Shown in pieces: positions 1-10,297 of a stretch of 64,000 nt of DNA. The stretch spans positions 1,165,528 through 1,229,527 of the forward strand of contig JAAGOF010000251.1 in assembly GCA_010645155.1 (NCBI GenBank), read 5' to 3'. The notes beneath the pieces are model-generated. The model made no database searches and had not been told where the DNA came from. It saw nothing but the letters and a program-made list of their open reading frames with translations. The stretch is from Tigriopus japonicus. Lineage: Eukaryota > Arthropoda > Copepoda > Harpacticoida > Harpacticidae. Each line of letters begins with the position of its first letter. Within the stretch, counting starts at the first letter, position 1. The position numbers and the translations under genes are program-made.

Positions 1-61
1 AGTGAAACAGTTTTTCCGACACATGAATGGAATCTGAATTGATAAAGAATTGGTAATGGAA

Positions 62-287
62 TGTGCGTGCCGGAGCCTTGTGCTCCGAAATAAACCCGAT
101 AAACCCAAAACCAAACGACGATGTCTTCGATTCACACAGATTTATTTTCCTTTTATCACAACGTAGAACTTGTAGTTCTTCCCGCTTCTTTCTCTATACT
201 CGTTAATTATATAGAAACGACCAAAGAGGGCGCTTCCAAACGCGGGAAAATACAAATAATCAAGGGTGGCTAATCCGGCCATCAACA
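62..287 (-). repeat. BEL/Pao 3' LTR
   Basis: 226-bp terminal repeat, TG...CA bounded on the plus strand. It matches 6400-6625 except for one substitution (CCAAACGCG here, CCAAGCGCG there). It lies at the low-coordinate end because the element is on the minus strand. Confidence 0.95.
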
Positions 288-360
288 TCTGGCTCCCTCC
301 AGGCTCATGTACAGGGCCTGGTCACAAAGTTTCACTGCCAAACATTCTAATCGTTAAAGT

Positions 361-3300
361 TCAGAGGGCTCCCACGTCGGGGTCATCCCCATCACATGTT
401 TCGGAATCTGTCGCAGATACGGGCACTAATAAGACCAACTTGTTCGATGGACGATGGTACACTGCTCTCTCTCTCTTCAGGGGTTCTCGATCCGGTTTCT
501 TGTCTCCCACTCTGATGCGCACACTGCGCACAACTCCCTTATCGTCTGGGAACGTTTCTTCCACTATGGCCATTCGCCAATCGTTCCTCATTTGGTTGTC
601 CTCTTTCATTAATACAATATCACCTTTCGATAAATTCCTTTGCTCTCCGTTCCACTTTGGCCGCGGTTGGAGGGACTCCAAATACTCATGACGAAACCTG
701 GTCCAAAATTGTTCTGCCAAATACTGCGTCCGTCTCCATTGTCTTCGGCAGTAGACGTCATTCTTAACGAAAGCCCCGGGGGGAGGGAGGGACACTTTGG
801 ATTTCTGAGTAAGGAGAATGGCCGGTGAGAGAGGTAAAGGACTATCAGGATCACCAAGACAGTCAATGGTGAGAGGGCGAGAATTTACGATCGACTCCAC
901 CTCGCACATCAGTGTGTGAAATGTCTCATCGTTTAGCACATGACCGTGATCCCTCATCAAGGATGACAGGATGGTTCTGATCGATCTAATTTGGCGTTCC
1001 CACACCCCACCAAAGTTGGAAGCCGCAGGAGGGTTTCTTCTCGATCCTTCATAATCGGCTCCTCGTTCTTGCAAGAAAGTTGTCAGCTTCGTTTTGTCCA
1101 TTTCCTCCAAGGCTTCCTTCATTTCTCTCTCCGCACCCACAAAGTTCAATCCATTGTCGGACCTTAATAAACGAATAGGTCCGCGGCGGGAAATCATCCG
1201 CCGCAAACAGGCAATGAAGGAAGAGGTCTCCATCGATTGAGCCACCTCAATGTGAATGGCTCTCGATCCAAGGCATGAAAAGATAACCCCGTACCTCTTC
1301 TCTTCCTTCCGCTTATTTTTTATAACAAACGGTCCAAAGAAGTCGGCACCAACGAATGTGAATGGGGGCGCGGCTTGTAGGCGGTCCAACGGAAGATCGG
1401 CCATCGGAGGCTGCTCAGTGCGTCCACGAAGATACTTGCACCTCACACAACGAGAAATAAGTCCTCGAACCACAGAGTTAATTCCAAGAATCCAAAAGTC
1501 ACTTTGTCGGACGGAGTTTATCGTCATTCCACGCCCGCAATGAGCCACTTTTTGGTGGTGGTCCATCACGATTAATTCGGTGAGATGGCTTTTCTTTGGA
1601 AGGATTCTTGGATTCACATCCTCAGTCGTTAGTTTGTTCAATCGACCCCCAACTCGAAGCAGTCCATATTTATCCTTAAAAGGAGACAACTTGAACAAAG
1701 GACTGCTTTTCTTCAGAGGAGCTCGTTTTCGACCATTTTCTTGAACTTCTGGAGCAACAGCTTGACACTCAGAGCGAAATGAACGCTCTTGTTCCCATTT
1801 AATTAGGGTTCGCTCCGCCCGTTCAAGAACATCAATTCTTCTCGATGGGTCACTTCTAGATTTCGTCCTCATAAAGTCGATGAACTCGATCCAGACACTC
1901 AGGGCTCTCTTCAATTTAGTCCACGAAGAGTATCGGTCAAGCATGATCTGAATGAAATCCGGCTCTTCAAGTTTTGTGGCAAGAACTAGCTTGGTTTTCT
2001 TGACCTCTGGATCGTCATCCACTACTTGAAACTCTTCTGTTGTCGCCGATTGCCATGGAGTTTCCTGCTTCCGTAAAAAGTCCGGTCCACGAAACCATCT
2101 GTGGCGACAATCAACTTCTCGACAATCCAAACCCCGAGACGCATCGTCAGCCGGGTTTTCAGCTGACGTGATGTAACGCCACGCCCCTTTTGATGTGAGC
2201 TCCTTGATCTTGCTGATTCGATTTGCCACAAAGATGTGGAAGCGTTTTTCATCATTTGACACATAACCGAGAACCACGGTACTATCTGTCCAATAATAGC
2301 ACTCCAACCCATCCAAATCCAACTCGGTCTTTAGTTGATTGGCTAAGGTGGCTGAAAGCAGAGCTCCAACGAGTTCTAGGCGGGGAATCGTTGTAGCCTG
2401 ACGAGGGGCCACCCTTGCCTTTCCTGTCAAGAAGCTCACTTTCACTTGTCCATACTGGTCCTCCAAGCGAAGGAATATCACTGCACCGTAACCCACACTG
2501 GAACCATCCGAGAAGCAGTGCAACTCTTGACGACGAATTGTTCCAAAATTCGGCGGCTTCAAGGCCCTTGGAACCCTTAGTCTGGCCAAATCCTTGAGAC
2601 TGCCAACCCATCGTTTCCAAGCCTCATTTATGTGAGCTGGCACTGGTTCATCCCATCCAATTTTGATTGAGCAAGCCTCTTGTAGAATTAACCTTCCCTT
2701 AAGAAGAAAGGCTGCGGTCATTCCAAGGGGGTCGTAAATGCTCGAAATTGCAGATAAAATGCTTCGTCGTGTCACGCTCTCCGAGGGCATTGACAATGAG
2801 AAGCCCAAAGTGTCGTCCTCTACATTCCATAAGACCCCAAGTGCTCGTTCAGTCGGCAGCTCGTCTGAATCAAGTTTTACGGTCTTTAGGGTGGGATCAC
2901 GATCCTCTTTGGGAATAGCATCGAGAAAATCCCGAGAATTGGAGACAAATTTAGTCAGCTCGAATCCACCCTTGAGACATAGTTCGGTAACTTGCTTGGC
3001 AATCTCAATCGCCTCGTTCACTGAAGCAGCACTTTTAAGGCAATCGTCCACGTAAAAATTTCGATGAATCGTCTTGACGGCTTCCGGAGTGAAGTTAGAC
3101 CCATGTTCAATGGCGGTCCGTTTTAGGGCATAGTTGGAACACCCAGGCGAGCTTCTACCTCCAAAGAGGTGTCTTGTCATCTCATACTCCACCATTTCGC
3201 CGTTCATGTCATTATTTTCGAACCACCAGAATCTGAGGTAATTCATGTCGTCCTCGGGCACCATGACTTGGTAAAACATCTTTCGAATGTCGGCCGTGAA

Positions 3301-4539
3301 GGCCACAGGCTCAAGCCGGAAGCGATGCAGAACGCCCACCAACTGATTAGTCAAATCCGGGCCGGTTAGCAAACCGTCATTAAGGGCGACCCCACCGACT
3401 TTGTTGGCACAATTAAAGACGACTCGCAGTTTCTTCTTCTGAGGATGGTAGACTCCATGATGAGGGATGTAATGGCTATTCTCTTTCTTTGTCTCCAAGA
3501 TCTTCTCCTTTCTAACTCTTCTTGCATATTCGTTGTTGAGGAGATCTTCCATGAACTTGAAGTAATCCTTCTCCCGATTTGGGTCTCGTTGGAGCCTTCT
3601 CTTCAAAGAGAAAAGCATACCTTTCGCCATTTCACGGCTTGGTTCCATCACAAAAGGCCGGTTCTTGAAAGGTAGAGGGACCTCATAACGGCCGTCAACA
3701 TAACGGGTCCCCTTCTTGACGATCTCCAAAAATTTCAGGTCATCCATTGAAAGCTTGTCAGTGACCAAATCCATGAGACTTGCCGAATCTGTTGACGAAG
3801 TGAAGTCAGCGTCAGCGAGACAAGCCAACATTTCAGAAACACCCACGTCCTTCAAAATCTCTCTTCCAAATATCCTTTCAGGTAAGGCCACGGTCCTGTT
3901 GCAACTGATCCGATTTTCAAGCTTTCCTTCCTCCAATGGGCCCATGATGGACCAACCCAAGAGTGTTCTGATCGCATAAGGGGCTCGAGCGTCTCGTTTA
4001 TCGGCAATCTTGACCTCGAGCGGTCTTAAGGCAGAAGGATTGTCCACGCCTATCAGAAGTAGGACCGGGAGATTGACATTTAAGTTTTCGATATCTTTGG
4101 CAATGGGATCAAAGGCTGGCCATTTCTTGATCAATCTGGTTGTGGCCACCTCACTCGTCTTCAGGGGAATAACATCGCGTGCATAGGCAGCTCCCAGTTT
4201 CAAAATCTGCTGACCATCCGGCTTTCGAACTTGTAAACCGGATATCACCTCAGTACTGGTCGTAGCTTCTCCATTGATCGTTCGTACTCTGAGTTTGGTC
4301 GATGGCCCAGAGACGTCCAATTCCCGCAGTAATTTTGTCGCAACAAAAGTTCCAGAGCTGAGAGCGTCCAATAAAGCCAGACCTTCAACCATTTTCCCTG
4401 GTCTAGACTGATGGGTGATGCAGACACGCACCACGCTCATTGCGACAATTTCGCTCCCAACTCTTGTAGCGTGGGACGTCACGCCCTGCTCGGTCAGGAT
4501 GGTTCCACATTCCTGTGCAAAAGCGTTGGGTGCATTCCG
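361..4539 (-). CDS. BEL/Pao pol polyprotein (PR-RT-RNaseH-IN)
   Basis: Open frame from 4539 down to the stop at 361. The first usable start inside it is GTG at 4482 (1373 residues counted from there), but the frame stays open upstream and is probably entered by a frame change from the nucleocapsid frame rather than by its own start. Counting from 4482: an aspartic-protease-like segment near residues 30-130 (LLDALSSG in place of the usual LLDSGS-type motif); reverse transcriptase near 340-560 with catalytic Asp in TADIR (398) and YVDD (477-480); RNase H near 650-790 (FSDGS, E703, TDST); integrase with an H-H-C-C zinc site near 975-1015 and a DDE core (D in GADFFG, D in RSDNG, E in FGGVWE). All key RT and IN acidic residues are present. 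Confidence 0.93.
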   Translation of the reverse strand, partial: RNAPNAFAQECGTILTEQGVTSHATRVGSEIVAMSVVRVCITHQSRPGKMVEGLALLDALSSGTFVATKLLRELDVSGPSTKLRVRTINGEATTSTEVISGLQVRKPDGQQILKLGAAYARDVIPLKTSEVATTRLIKKWPAFDPIAKDIENLNVNLPVLLLIGVDNPSALRPLEVKIADKRDARAPYAIRTLLGWSIMGPLEEGKLENRISCNRTVALPERIFGREILKDVGVSEMLACLADADFTSSTDSASLMDLVTDKLSMDDLKFLEIVKKGTRYVDGRYEVPLPFKNRPFVMEPSREMAKGMLFSLKRRLQRDPNREKDYFKFMEDLLNNEYARRVRKEKILETKKENSHYIPHHGVYHPQKKKLRVVFNCANKVGGVALNDGLLTGPDLTNQLVGVLHRFRLEPVAFTADIRKMFYQVMVPEDDMNYLRFWWFENNDMNGEMVEYEMTRHLFGGRSSPGCSNYALKRTAIEHGSNFTPEAVKTIHRNFYVDDCLKSAASVNEAIEIAKQVTELCLKGGFELTKFVSNSRDFLDAIPKEDRDPTLKTVKLDSDELPTERALGVLWNVEDDTLGFSLSMPSESVTRRSILSAISSIYDPLGMTAAFLLKGRLILQEACSIKIGWDEPVPAHINEAWKRWVGSLKDLARLRVPRALKPPNFGTIRRQELHCFSDGSSVGYGAVIFLRLEDQYGQVKVSFLTGKARVAPRQATTIPRLELVGALLSATLANQLKTELDLDGLECYYWTDSTVVLGYVSNDEKRFHIFVANRISKIKELTSKGAWRYITSAENPADDASRGLDCREVDCRHRWFRGPDFLRKQETPWQSATTEEFQVVDDDPEVKKTKLVLATKLEEPDFIQIMLDRYSSWTKLKRALSVWIEFIDFMRTKSRSDPSRRIDVLERAERTLIKWEQERSFRSECQAVAPEVQENGRKRAPLKKSSPLFKLSPFKDKYGLLRVGGRLNKLTTEDVNPRILPKKSHLTELIVMDHHQKVAHCGRGMTINSVRQSDFWILGINSVVRGLISRCVRCKYLRGRTEQPPMADLPLDRLQAAPPFTFVGADFFGPFVIKNKRKEEKRYGVIFSCLGSRAIHIEVAQSMETSSFIACLRRMISRRGPIRLLRSDNGLNFVGAEREMKEALEEMDKTKLTTFLQERGADYEGSRRNPPAASNFGGVWERQIRSIRTILSSLMRDHGHVLNDETFHTLMCEVESIVNSRPLTIDCLGDPDSPLPLSPAILLTQKSKVSLPPPGAFVKNDVYCRRQWRRTQYLAEQFWTRFRHEYLESLQPRPKWNGEQRNLSKGDIVLMKEDNQMRNDWRMAIVEETFPDDKGVVRSVRIRVGDKKPDREPLKRERAVYHRPSNKLVLLVPVSATDSETCDGDDPDVGAL

Positions 4540-4790
4540 TCACACTTGGTACACTTCTTTCGGTTGGTACACCTACGAGAGACGTGGCCTCGTTTAAGGC
4601 ACCCAAAACACGCCCCTGATCGCTGCACCACGTTCTTCTTGTCATCAAGTGTCTTGGCTTTAAAGCTTCGGCAATCCTCCACGTCATGATCATGCCCACA
4701 ATCCAGACAGCCATCCTTTCGTTTCATTTCTGGTTGATGCTCAGTGGATGCGACAAAGGCAGACACTTTCCTACTTGATCGAGAACGGCC
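4494..4790 (-). CDS. BEL/Pao nucleocapsid segment, after in-frame amber codon
   Basis: In the same frame as gag and immediately downstream of its TAG. Two Cys/His knuckle motifs are visible (CLDCGHDHDVEDC and CFGCLKRGHVSRRC) followed by CTKC, the usual BEL/Pao nucleocapsid layout. The frame ends at 4494 and overlaps the pol frame by about 45 bases (4494-4539); pol lies in the -1 frame. It can be expressed only by reading through the amber codon or by independent initiation (ATG at 4766). Confidence 0.8.
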   Translation of the reverse strand, partial: GRSRSSRKVSAFVASTEHQPEMKRKDGCLDCGHDHDVEDCRSFKAKTLDDKKNVVQRSGACFGCLKRGHVSRRCTNRKKCTKCDGMHPTLLHRNVEPS

Positions 4791-6347
4791 CTACTCCGAT
4801 TCTGACATTCGGTCAGGGTTGGACTTTAGAAATGTCTCCGAATGCGCTGTCCTCAAAGCCTCCTCTCCGTAGGCTGGGTCCTGGGCTCTGTCGAGCAAGT
4901 CCTCAACCACCCCAACGAAATCTTGGAACGAACCACCTCCACCAGAATCACGTCTGTTCTTGATAACGACGTTCCTGAAGGCGTTACGACCACGGAAGGG
5001 CAGTTTCTTTACCAGAACTTGAATTACTCTATGTGAATTAAGTTCGGAAGGATCTACAATGGAGGATGCGTGCAGTAAAGCATGATAAAAGTCGCGATAC
5101 GACTTGACGCAATTGTCTTTTAAGTTGGGCAAATTGATCAAACTGTCTATCACTTGGGTGGCCACCATCACTTTGTCTCCATAGTTTTTCCTCAACAAGC
5201 GCTTGGCCTCTTCATAACAAAGATCGTCGCTCAGGAAAACACAACCACGGATAAGATTCTTGGGGTCACTATCCAACACTTCCATCAAGCGAGTCAACCT
5301 CGATCTTGGATCTTCCAGATTGCGTTCGATGACGTCTTCCACTTGTTTCCAAAAATGATGGAAGCTCAAGGGATCGCCTTTGTACGTGTCAATCCGTGTG
5401 CTGAATGCTGTCTGCCGCTTCATCATTTCAATCATCATTAGTGTCTCCGATTTCTGAGGCAAACCAGCGAATGCGGTTGAGAATGTTCTCGCCTCAGGAT
5501 TCAGGCAAGTCCTAGGTGAATTTGTCAGCAGATCTCCACCTGAACTTGACGAGAGGGCCCTGACGGTTGCCAAACCATGGACACCTTCTTTCGGTGTCGG
5601 GAACCTTTCTAAGGGGGGGCACTTTATCTCACAGTCACCGTTTTCAAACAGCTCAGCAACTTGAGCTTCGGCCTCCAGCCCATTGATCTCGCGCTGACGT
5701 TGAAGCTTTTCCATCTGAGCATTCATAGCCAACTTCTTGGCCCTTGCTTGAGCATCTTCATTGGCCATGGCCAATTTCATCTGCGCTATCTCATCAGATA
5801 GGGCATCTTCCGCTTTCTTCTTAGCCAAGCTCATCTGAATCTCTAACCGGCGCTGACTTGACGCAGATGAACGAATTGATTGCCTTGAACATGCACTGCC
5901 CGCATCACTCTTTCTTTCGTTCAAGTCCAAAACGTAATCCTGCATCAAACCCAACCATTCTGACGATTCTTCTTCTACCGCTTGACCCATCGATGAGAGC
6001 TCTTCAATCTGCATTTCATCGGACACGCCCATGCACTCACTCACTAACCTTCTGACCTCAGCGAGGAGCTCTATATGTGAGGATTTTACCGATGACAGCT
6101 GGTCCAACGAAACACTTCCACTCTTTAGTTCCTTAGTCCATAGCAACACGTGGCCACGAAACGCCTTCACGGCCCGCCCTAGATCTGACGAGACCAATGA
6201 CCTCCGGTATTCTTTGCCGGCCGCGGTCATGGTACGAGTTCTCGCGCTTCGATCTCCTTTAGGGTCCGCTTGTTCCACGTTTCCCACCTCGATGTTTTCC
6301 ACGTGAGCTTCTGGATTCTTTTCGCCAATCCGTCCTTCTTCTTCCAT
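4791..6347 (-). CDS. BEL/Pao gag-like protein
   Basis: 518-residue ORF starting with ATG at 6347 just inside the 5' LTR. It has a charged, Glu/Lys/Gln-rich helical middle (about 150-240) and a C-terminal half typical of BEL/Pao Gag (DUF1759-like: phrases such as HHFWKQVE, SRLTRLMEVL and SYRDFYHALL). It ends at an amber codon (4791-4793) directly before the zinc-knuckle region, which continues in the same frame. A normal BEL Gag would run through into that region. Confidence 0.88.
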   Translation of the reverse strand: MEEEGRIGEKNPEAHVENIEVGNVEQADPKGDRSARTRTMTAAGKEYRRSLVSSDLGRAVKAFRGHVLLWTKELKSGSVSLDQLSSVKSSHIELLAEVRRLVSECMGVSDEMQIEELSSMGQAVEEESSEWLGLMQDYVLDLNERKSDAGSACSRQSIRSSASSQRRLEIQMSLAKKKAEDALSDEIAQMKLAMANEDAQARAKKLAMNAQMEKLQRQREINGLEAEAQVAELFENGDCEIKCPPLERFPTPKEGVHGLATVRALSSSSGGDLLTNSPRTCLNPEARTFSTAFAGLPQKSETLMMIEMMKRQTAFSTRIDTYKGDPLSFHHFWKQVEDVIERNLEDPRSRLTRLMEVLDSDPKNLIRGCVFLSDDLCYEEAKRLLRKNYGDKVMVATQVIDSLINLPNLKDNCVKSYRDFYHALLHASSIVDPSELNSHRVIQVLVKKLPFRGRNAFRNVVIKNRRDSGGGGSFQDFVGVVEDLLDRAQDPAYGEEALRTAHSETFLKSNPDRMSESE

Positions 6348-6399
6348 GACGATTATCCGTGGCCAAATCCCGGAACGGGAAGGGTTTAAGTTCTACTAA

Positions 6400-6625
6400 T
6401 GTGCGTGCCGGAGCCTTGTGCTCCGAAATAAACCCGATAAACCCAAAACCAAACGACGATGTCTTCGATTCACACAGATTTATTTTCCTTTTATCACAAC
6501 GTAGAACTTGTAGTTCTTCCCGCTTCTTTCTCTATACTCGTTAATTATATAGAAACGACCAAAGAGGGCGCTTCCAAGCGCGGGAAAATACAAATAATCA
6601 AGGGTGGCTAATCCGGCCATCAACA
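6400..6625 (-). repeat. BEL/Pao 5' LTR
   Basis: 226-bp partner of the LTR at 62-287, one mismatch. It should hold the element's promoter; no core promoter motif was assigned with confidence. Confidence 0.95.
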
Positions 6626-8581
6626 TGGAATAATTGATATAATTGATCATGACATTTCAATCTTATGCTGACTTTACCGATTTGATTATTATTCAAGACC
6701 GGTTCGGAGATTCTCCAAGGCCATTCAATTATTGGCCAAGACCGATCCGAAGATCTAAAGATTAGTTCGTTGTTATCCCGTTGTACTGAAAAAATATGTA
6801 TGAATCTTTTATGAAATGTCCCAAAACTATGCATATGAAACTTTTCTGACCCAGAAAACTACGAGGAACAACTTTGAAATGAAACTAACTCAGGTCTAGA
6901 TGAAAAGTTATGTACCTAAAAAACTATTTCTTTTGGAAACTTAAGTCTAGTAGAATTAACTCAAGAAACTGTTGAATTGAATATGATTTAGAATATAATA
7001 ATCAGCTGCTGGTGTATTTTGAGAATGAACTTGTCTATCATTTACCCAACGCTCGTGGTATATGAAAACTTAAATTCCCAAGCAAATGTATTTTTTTATT
7101 TTCTAAAAAGAATAAGTTTTGGTATGTTTCGTCTTAACAGTTCAAAATGATACTAGATCCTTATACACTCTTTTAAAAAAGATAGTATAAGTGATGTTTT
7201 AGGTGTACCAAATTAAATGCTGCTGCAATTGGTTCCATTGATAAGAAACAAATGTTTAAGTGTTTAGTAATTTCCATCTAAACTTAAAACAAATTATTTA
7301 GTAGCATGATCCAAGACTGATTCGAATATTGTTCAAAATTGATTTGGATGTCATGAAAGATCGATACGAAAATCGTCTAAGATTGATCCGGCTATTGTTC
7401 TAAAGTGGAACTTTTGTGAGTTCAATTCAGAGACTGTCCAAGACGGATTTCAAGATAAATTAGACTTTTAGACAGTATTATCGGGATTGGTCATGGACGA
7501 AATCACAATTGGTTTTACAAAATATCAGAATCAATCTTGAATAACATCTGAATCAATAAAGACCAACTTTCAAATGGTTCTTGAACAAGTTCCAGATTGA
7601 AAGTTGGTAAACACCGATCTGAAAACTGCCCAAGGGTTTGAAGATTCTCCAAGTCCCATCCAAAGCTTGCGCAAGAATAATTAATAATTAAAAGTTATCA
7701 AAGTATTTCCTGACGAAGTCTTGGGCAATATCTAAAATGGGTGTGAATAATTTTGGAATTGGTCTTAGACAACATGTAAATTAGTTTTGGATAATACCGG
7801 AATTGGTCTTGAGAAATATTAAAATTCGTTTTGAATGATATCGGAATCGGTCTTCTGAATCAATCTTGAAAAATGATCTGGAACAAGTTCCCGATTTGAA
7901 AGTTGTTCAAAGCTAATCCAGAAATGCACAAATATTCAGATATTCTAACCGTCAAGTCTTGAGTTATAAGTTCCAGATCAATCTTTAGGAATATTCAGCT
8001 TGTAAAGAGAGTAAATGATTAAAATAGTTTATATAATTGATGTTTATATGAAATTTGATCTACCAATGAGTTACTGTTGGTAGATCTGTACAACCCTTGA
8101 ATAATGGGTTGGTCAGGAATAGTGTAAGATAAATGTCATTTGTTTTTTTTCCTTCCTCTTTATTTTGGTTGTCTTTTTCTTGGGAACCACTTACAAGAAC
8201 GATAATCAACGGTGAATATGCCTATGGTTGAATGGATCAGACTGTTGTTCCAGGTTCTCTCTATCAATTGAATACTTGATTTGACTTTTGCCACCTTCAA
8301 TTTGGGCGGCGCGATTATTGATTTATAATGATTTAGATCGCAATTGAAGATTGTGATTGATTGAACTTAGTCAATACAAGAATGAAAATCAATATTAATT
8401 ACATATAAATTGGGATTCCATTTAGTTTTCGAACAAACTGTTTTACTCGATTACTTTTTTAATGATTCGAACGGACGCAACTTTTAACCTAACGCAACAT
8501 TAGTAAAATTACTCACGCAACTAAAGGATTCCGTTTTCTGCCGCCAGTCGAAAAAATTCGTGTGTCGGAAAAACTGTTTGA
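6626..8581. repeat. non-coding AT-rich stretch with degenerate ~25-30 bp motif
   Basis: No gene seen. From about 6690 to 7640 there are many diverged copies of a motif like CAAGACYGATYCGAA. From about 7720 to 7860 the complementary form GGAATYGGTCTT recurs at similar spacing, so the motif changes orientation inside the block. A stretch at 6830-6905 resembles the arms of the inverted repeat at 13.04-14.23 kb. Confidence 0.45.
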
Positions 8582-8681
8582 CTTGGGAAACGTCACAGCC
8601 AAAGGTCAGCTGGGGCCTGAAAATTGTCCAACAAAATGATAGGCCTGTCTGCCCCAGCGTCTCCTCTCTGCCAACTCTGTG
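8582..8681 (+). repeat. 100-bp dispersed repeat, copy 1
   Basis: Nearly identical, in reverse orientation, to 22043-22142. No coding potential is visible; ends are set by where the match stops. Confidence 0.8.
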
Positions 8682-8707
8682 ATCTCGTAGGTAAGCTACC
8701 TCCGAGG

Positions 8708-10297
8708 TAGTGATGTGACTTGGGCAAGTAATGAGTAGGGCTGAATATTTTAGGTTTTACATAAAAACTTAGGTTTTAACCTAAAACGCCTAATTCGGGC
8801 AATTTTTACCTAAAATTAAGTTTTCAGTCAAAAATTTACTTTTTTCTCGCCTTTTTAGGGCAATTTTTACCTAAAACTAAGTTTTCAACCTGATATTAAC
8901 TTTTTTACTTATCCTAAAGTCATTTGCACAATAAGGTCCCTCAAACCAGTGTCTTCAAAAAAACAAAACACGAGAACAAAGGAAGAGAGAAGAGGAGTGG
9001 GAGCCACAATGATTTTCATCCCATCAACATGCCAAATCAGCGTTACCAGGTGGTTTCAGGCAGACATTGCCAAAAGTTGTTTGAAATACTGCCAATTACA
9101 GGCGCTCGCTGCCATTTTTGAAGTCACATAACGCCACATTCTGTCACCTTTGAGCCGAATTTTTCTCGTTTTTTATCATTTCATCTCGTTTTTTAGGGCT
9201 CAAATTTTAGATCTCGTTTTTTTGGTCAAAATTTTTTGATCTCCTTTTCTTGGTCGACAATTTTCGATATCGTTTTTTGGTCGATTTTTTTGCCTGCCCT
9301 TCCACTTTTTGCCATATTCTGCCACTTCAGAAATTTCTCTACCACAAAATTTTCTATACTGCCATTTCTACCACTTTCCCACCAATGCCAAATTAAATTT
9401 TCACTGCCTCTGTCTCTGCTCCACTGCTTTTACTCTTGTAAAAAGTAAACTGCTGTAGAGCAATTAATAAAAGGCTATATTTGGTCTGAATAGCCTCTGA
9501 AAAGGTGTTATCTATACAACCTAAAAAAAACCTAAAACGTAATTTTTGGCAACCTAATTATGTCATAATTTGCCCAAAAAGTTAACCTAAAATATTCAGC
9601 CCTAGTAATGAGTCATCACAGACCCCCAAGAACAAGTTGTTGACAAGCATTACTTGGGCAATACACCAATACACTTCCCAAGCTCAAGGAACATCGGAAG
9701 ATGCAGTTGCCGGCAGTTGCTCTTTGAAGAGTTAAGATACTTGCAGTGTGACTTAGAAGAAAAAATGTCAAGTTGCATTATCGATGATCTTTTGACCTTA
9801 AGAATTTAGCAATAAATAGTGGAAGTGATACAAAAAAAAATATTTCAATTTTGAAGGCATTTGCAAAACCATGTTTTTTTTTTTTTGTTTCGGTTCTAGG
9901 CCACACATGAATGCACTTTTGAGGCTAATCAAGACCGAGATTTAGAAGTCACACTTCCAGAACAATCTCGTTTACTCAGAGTTGCCGGCATGAAAAAGTA
10001 AAATGCCAAATATTTTTTTAGTATTCTCGAAATATTTTGCATTTCCCCATGTGAGAGAATTAAAGTGTGTAATTTTCTTAAAAATACATCCTTTCAAAGG
10101 TATGAGCCCTATTTAGCTGAATCAGCCTGGTTTAGTGAAATTCGGATGGCAAGTTTATTCTTCGTTCATAACAAATTTGGCAAACCTGTTAGCTGGGAAA
10201 AGTACTTGTACAAACACCCAAGCTATGCCAAGCTTCAGCAAGCCCAAGCACTGTGCCAGTACAGCTTGCCCAATCTCTTGTTTGCCCCCCATCACTA
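8708..10297 (+). mobile_element. hAT-like non-autonomous element (717-bp family), interrupted copy
   Basis: Terminal TAGTGATG...CATCACTA. Apart from the nested insertion at 8736-9604 it corresponds along its whole length, in reverse, to 36772-37480; without the nested element and its duplicated 8 bp it is about 713 bp. Right-end sequence ...GCCCCCCATCACTA. No ORF of note. Confidence 0.8.
8736..9604. mobile_element. 869-bp hAT-like non-autonomous element, nested
   Basis: Inverted ends TAGGGCTGAATATTTTAGGT and its complement, with a perfect 8-bp target duplication GTAATGAG (8728-8735, 9605-9612). The paralogous element at 36772-37480 has a single GTAATGAG at the matching place, which proves the insertion. 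The subterminal parts are rich in ACCTAAAA/TTTTAGGT motifs. The middle (9230-9410) is rich in CTGCCA-type motifs related to the minisatellite at 24.6 kb. Confidence 0.9.

Larger units (their letters stand above)
62..6625 (-). mobile_element. BEL/Pao LTR retrotransposon, near-intact structure
   Basis: A complete LTR element on the minus strand: 226-bp LTRs at both ends, a gag-like region, a zinc-knuckle region and a pol carrying protease, reverse transcriptase, RNase H and integrase. The insertion is bounded by a perfect 5-bp target duplication TGGAA (57-61 and 6626-6630), a size usual for BEL/Pao. A purine-rich tract (GGAGGGAGCCAGA on the minus strand, 288-300) sits just inside the 3' LTR as expected for the polypurine tract. 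I could not assign the primer-binding site to a tRNA. The LTRs differ at one position, so the insertion is young, but the coding part is interrupted by one in-frame amber codon and one frame change, described under the CDS entries. Confidence 0.95.
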
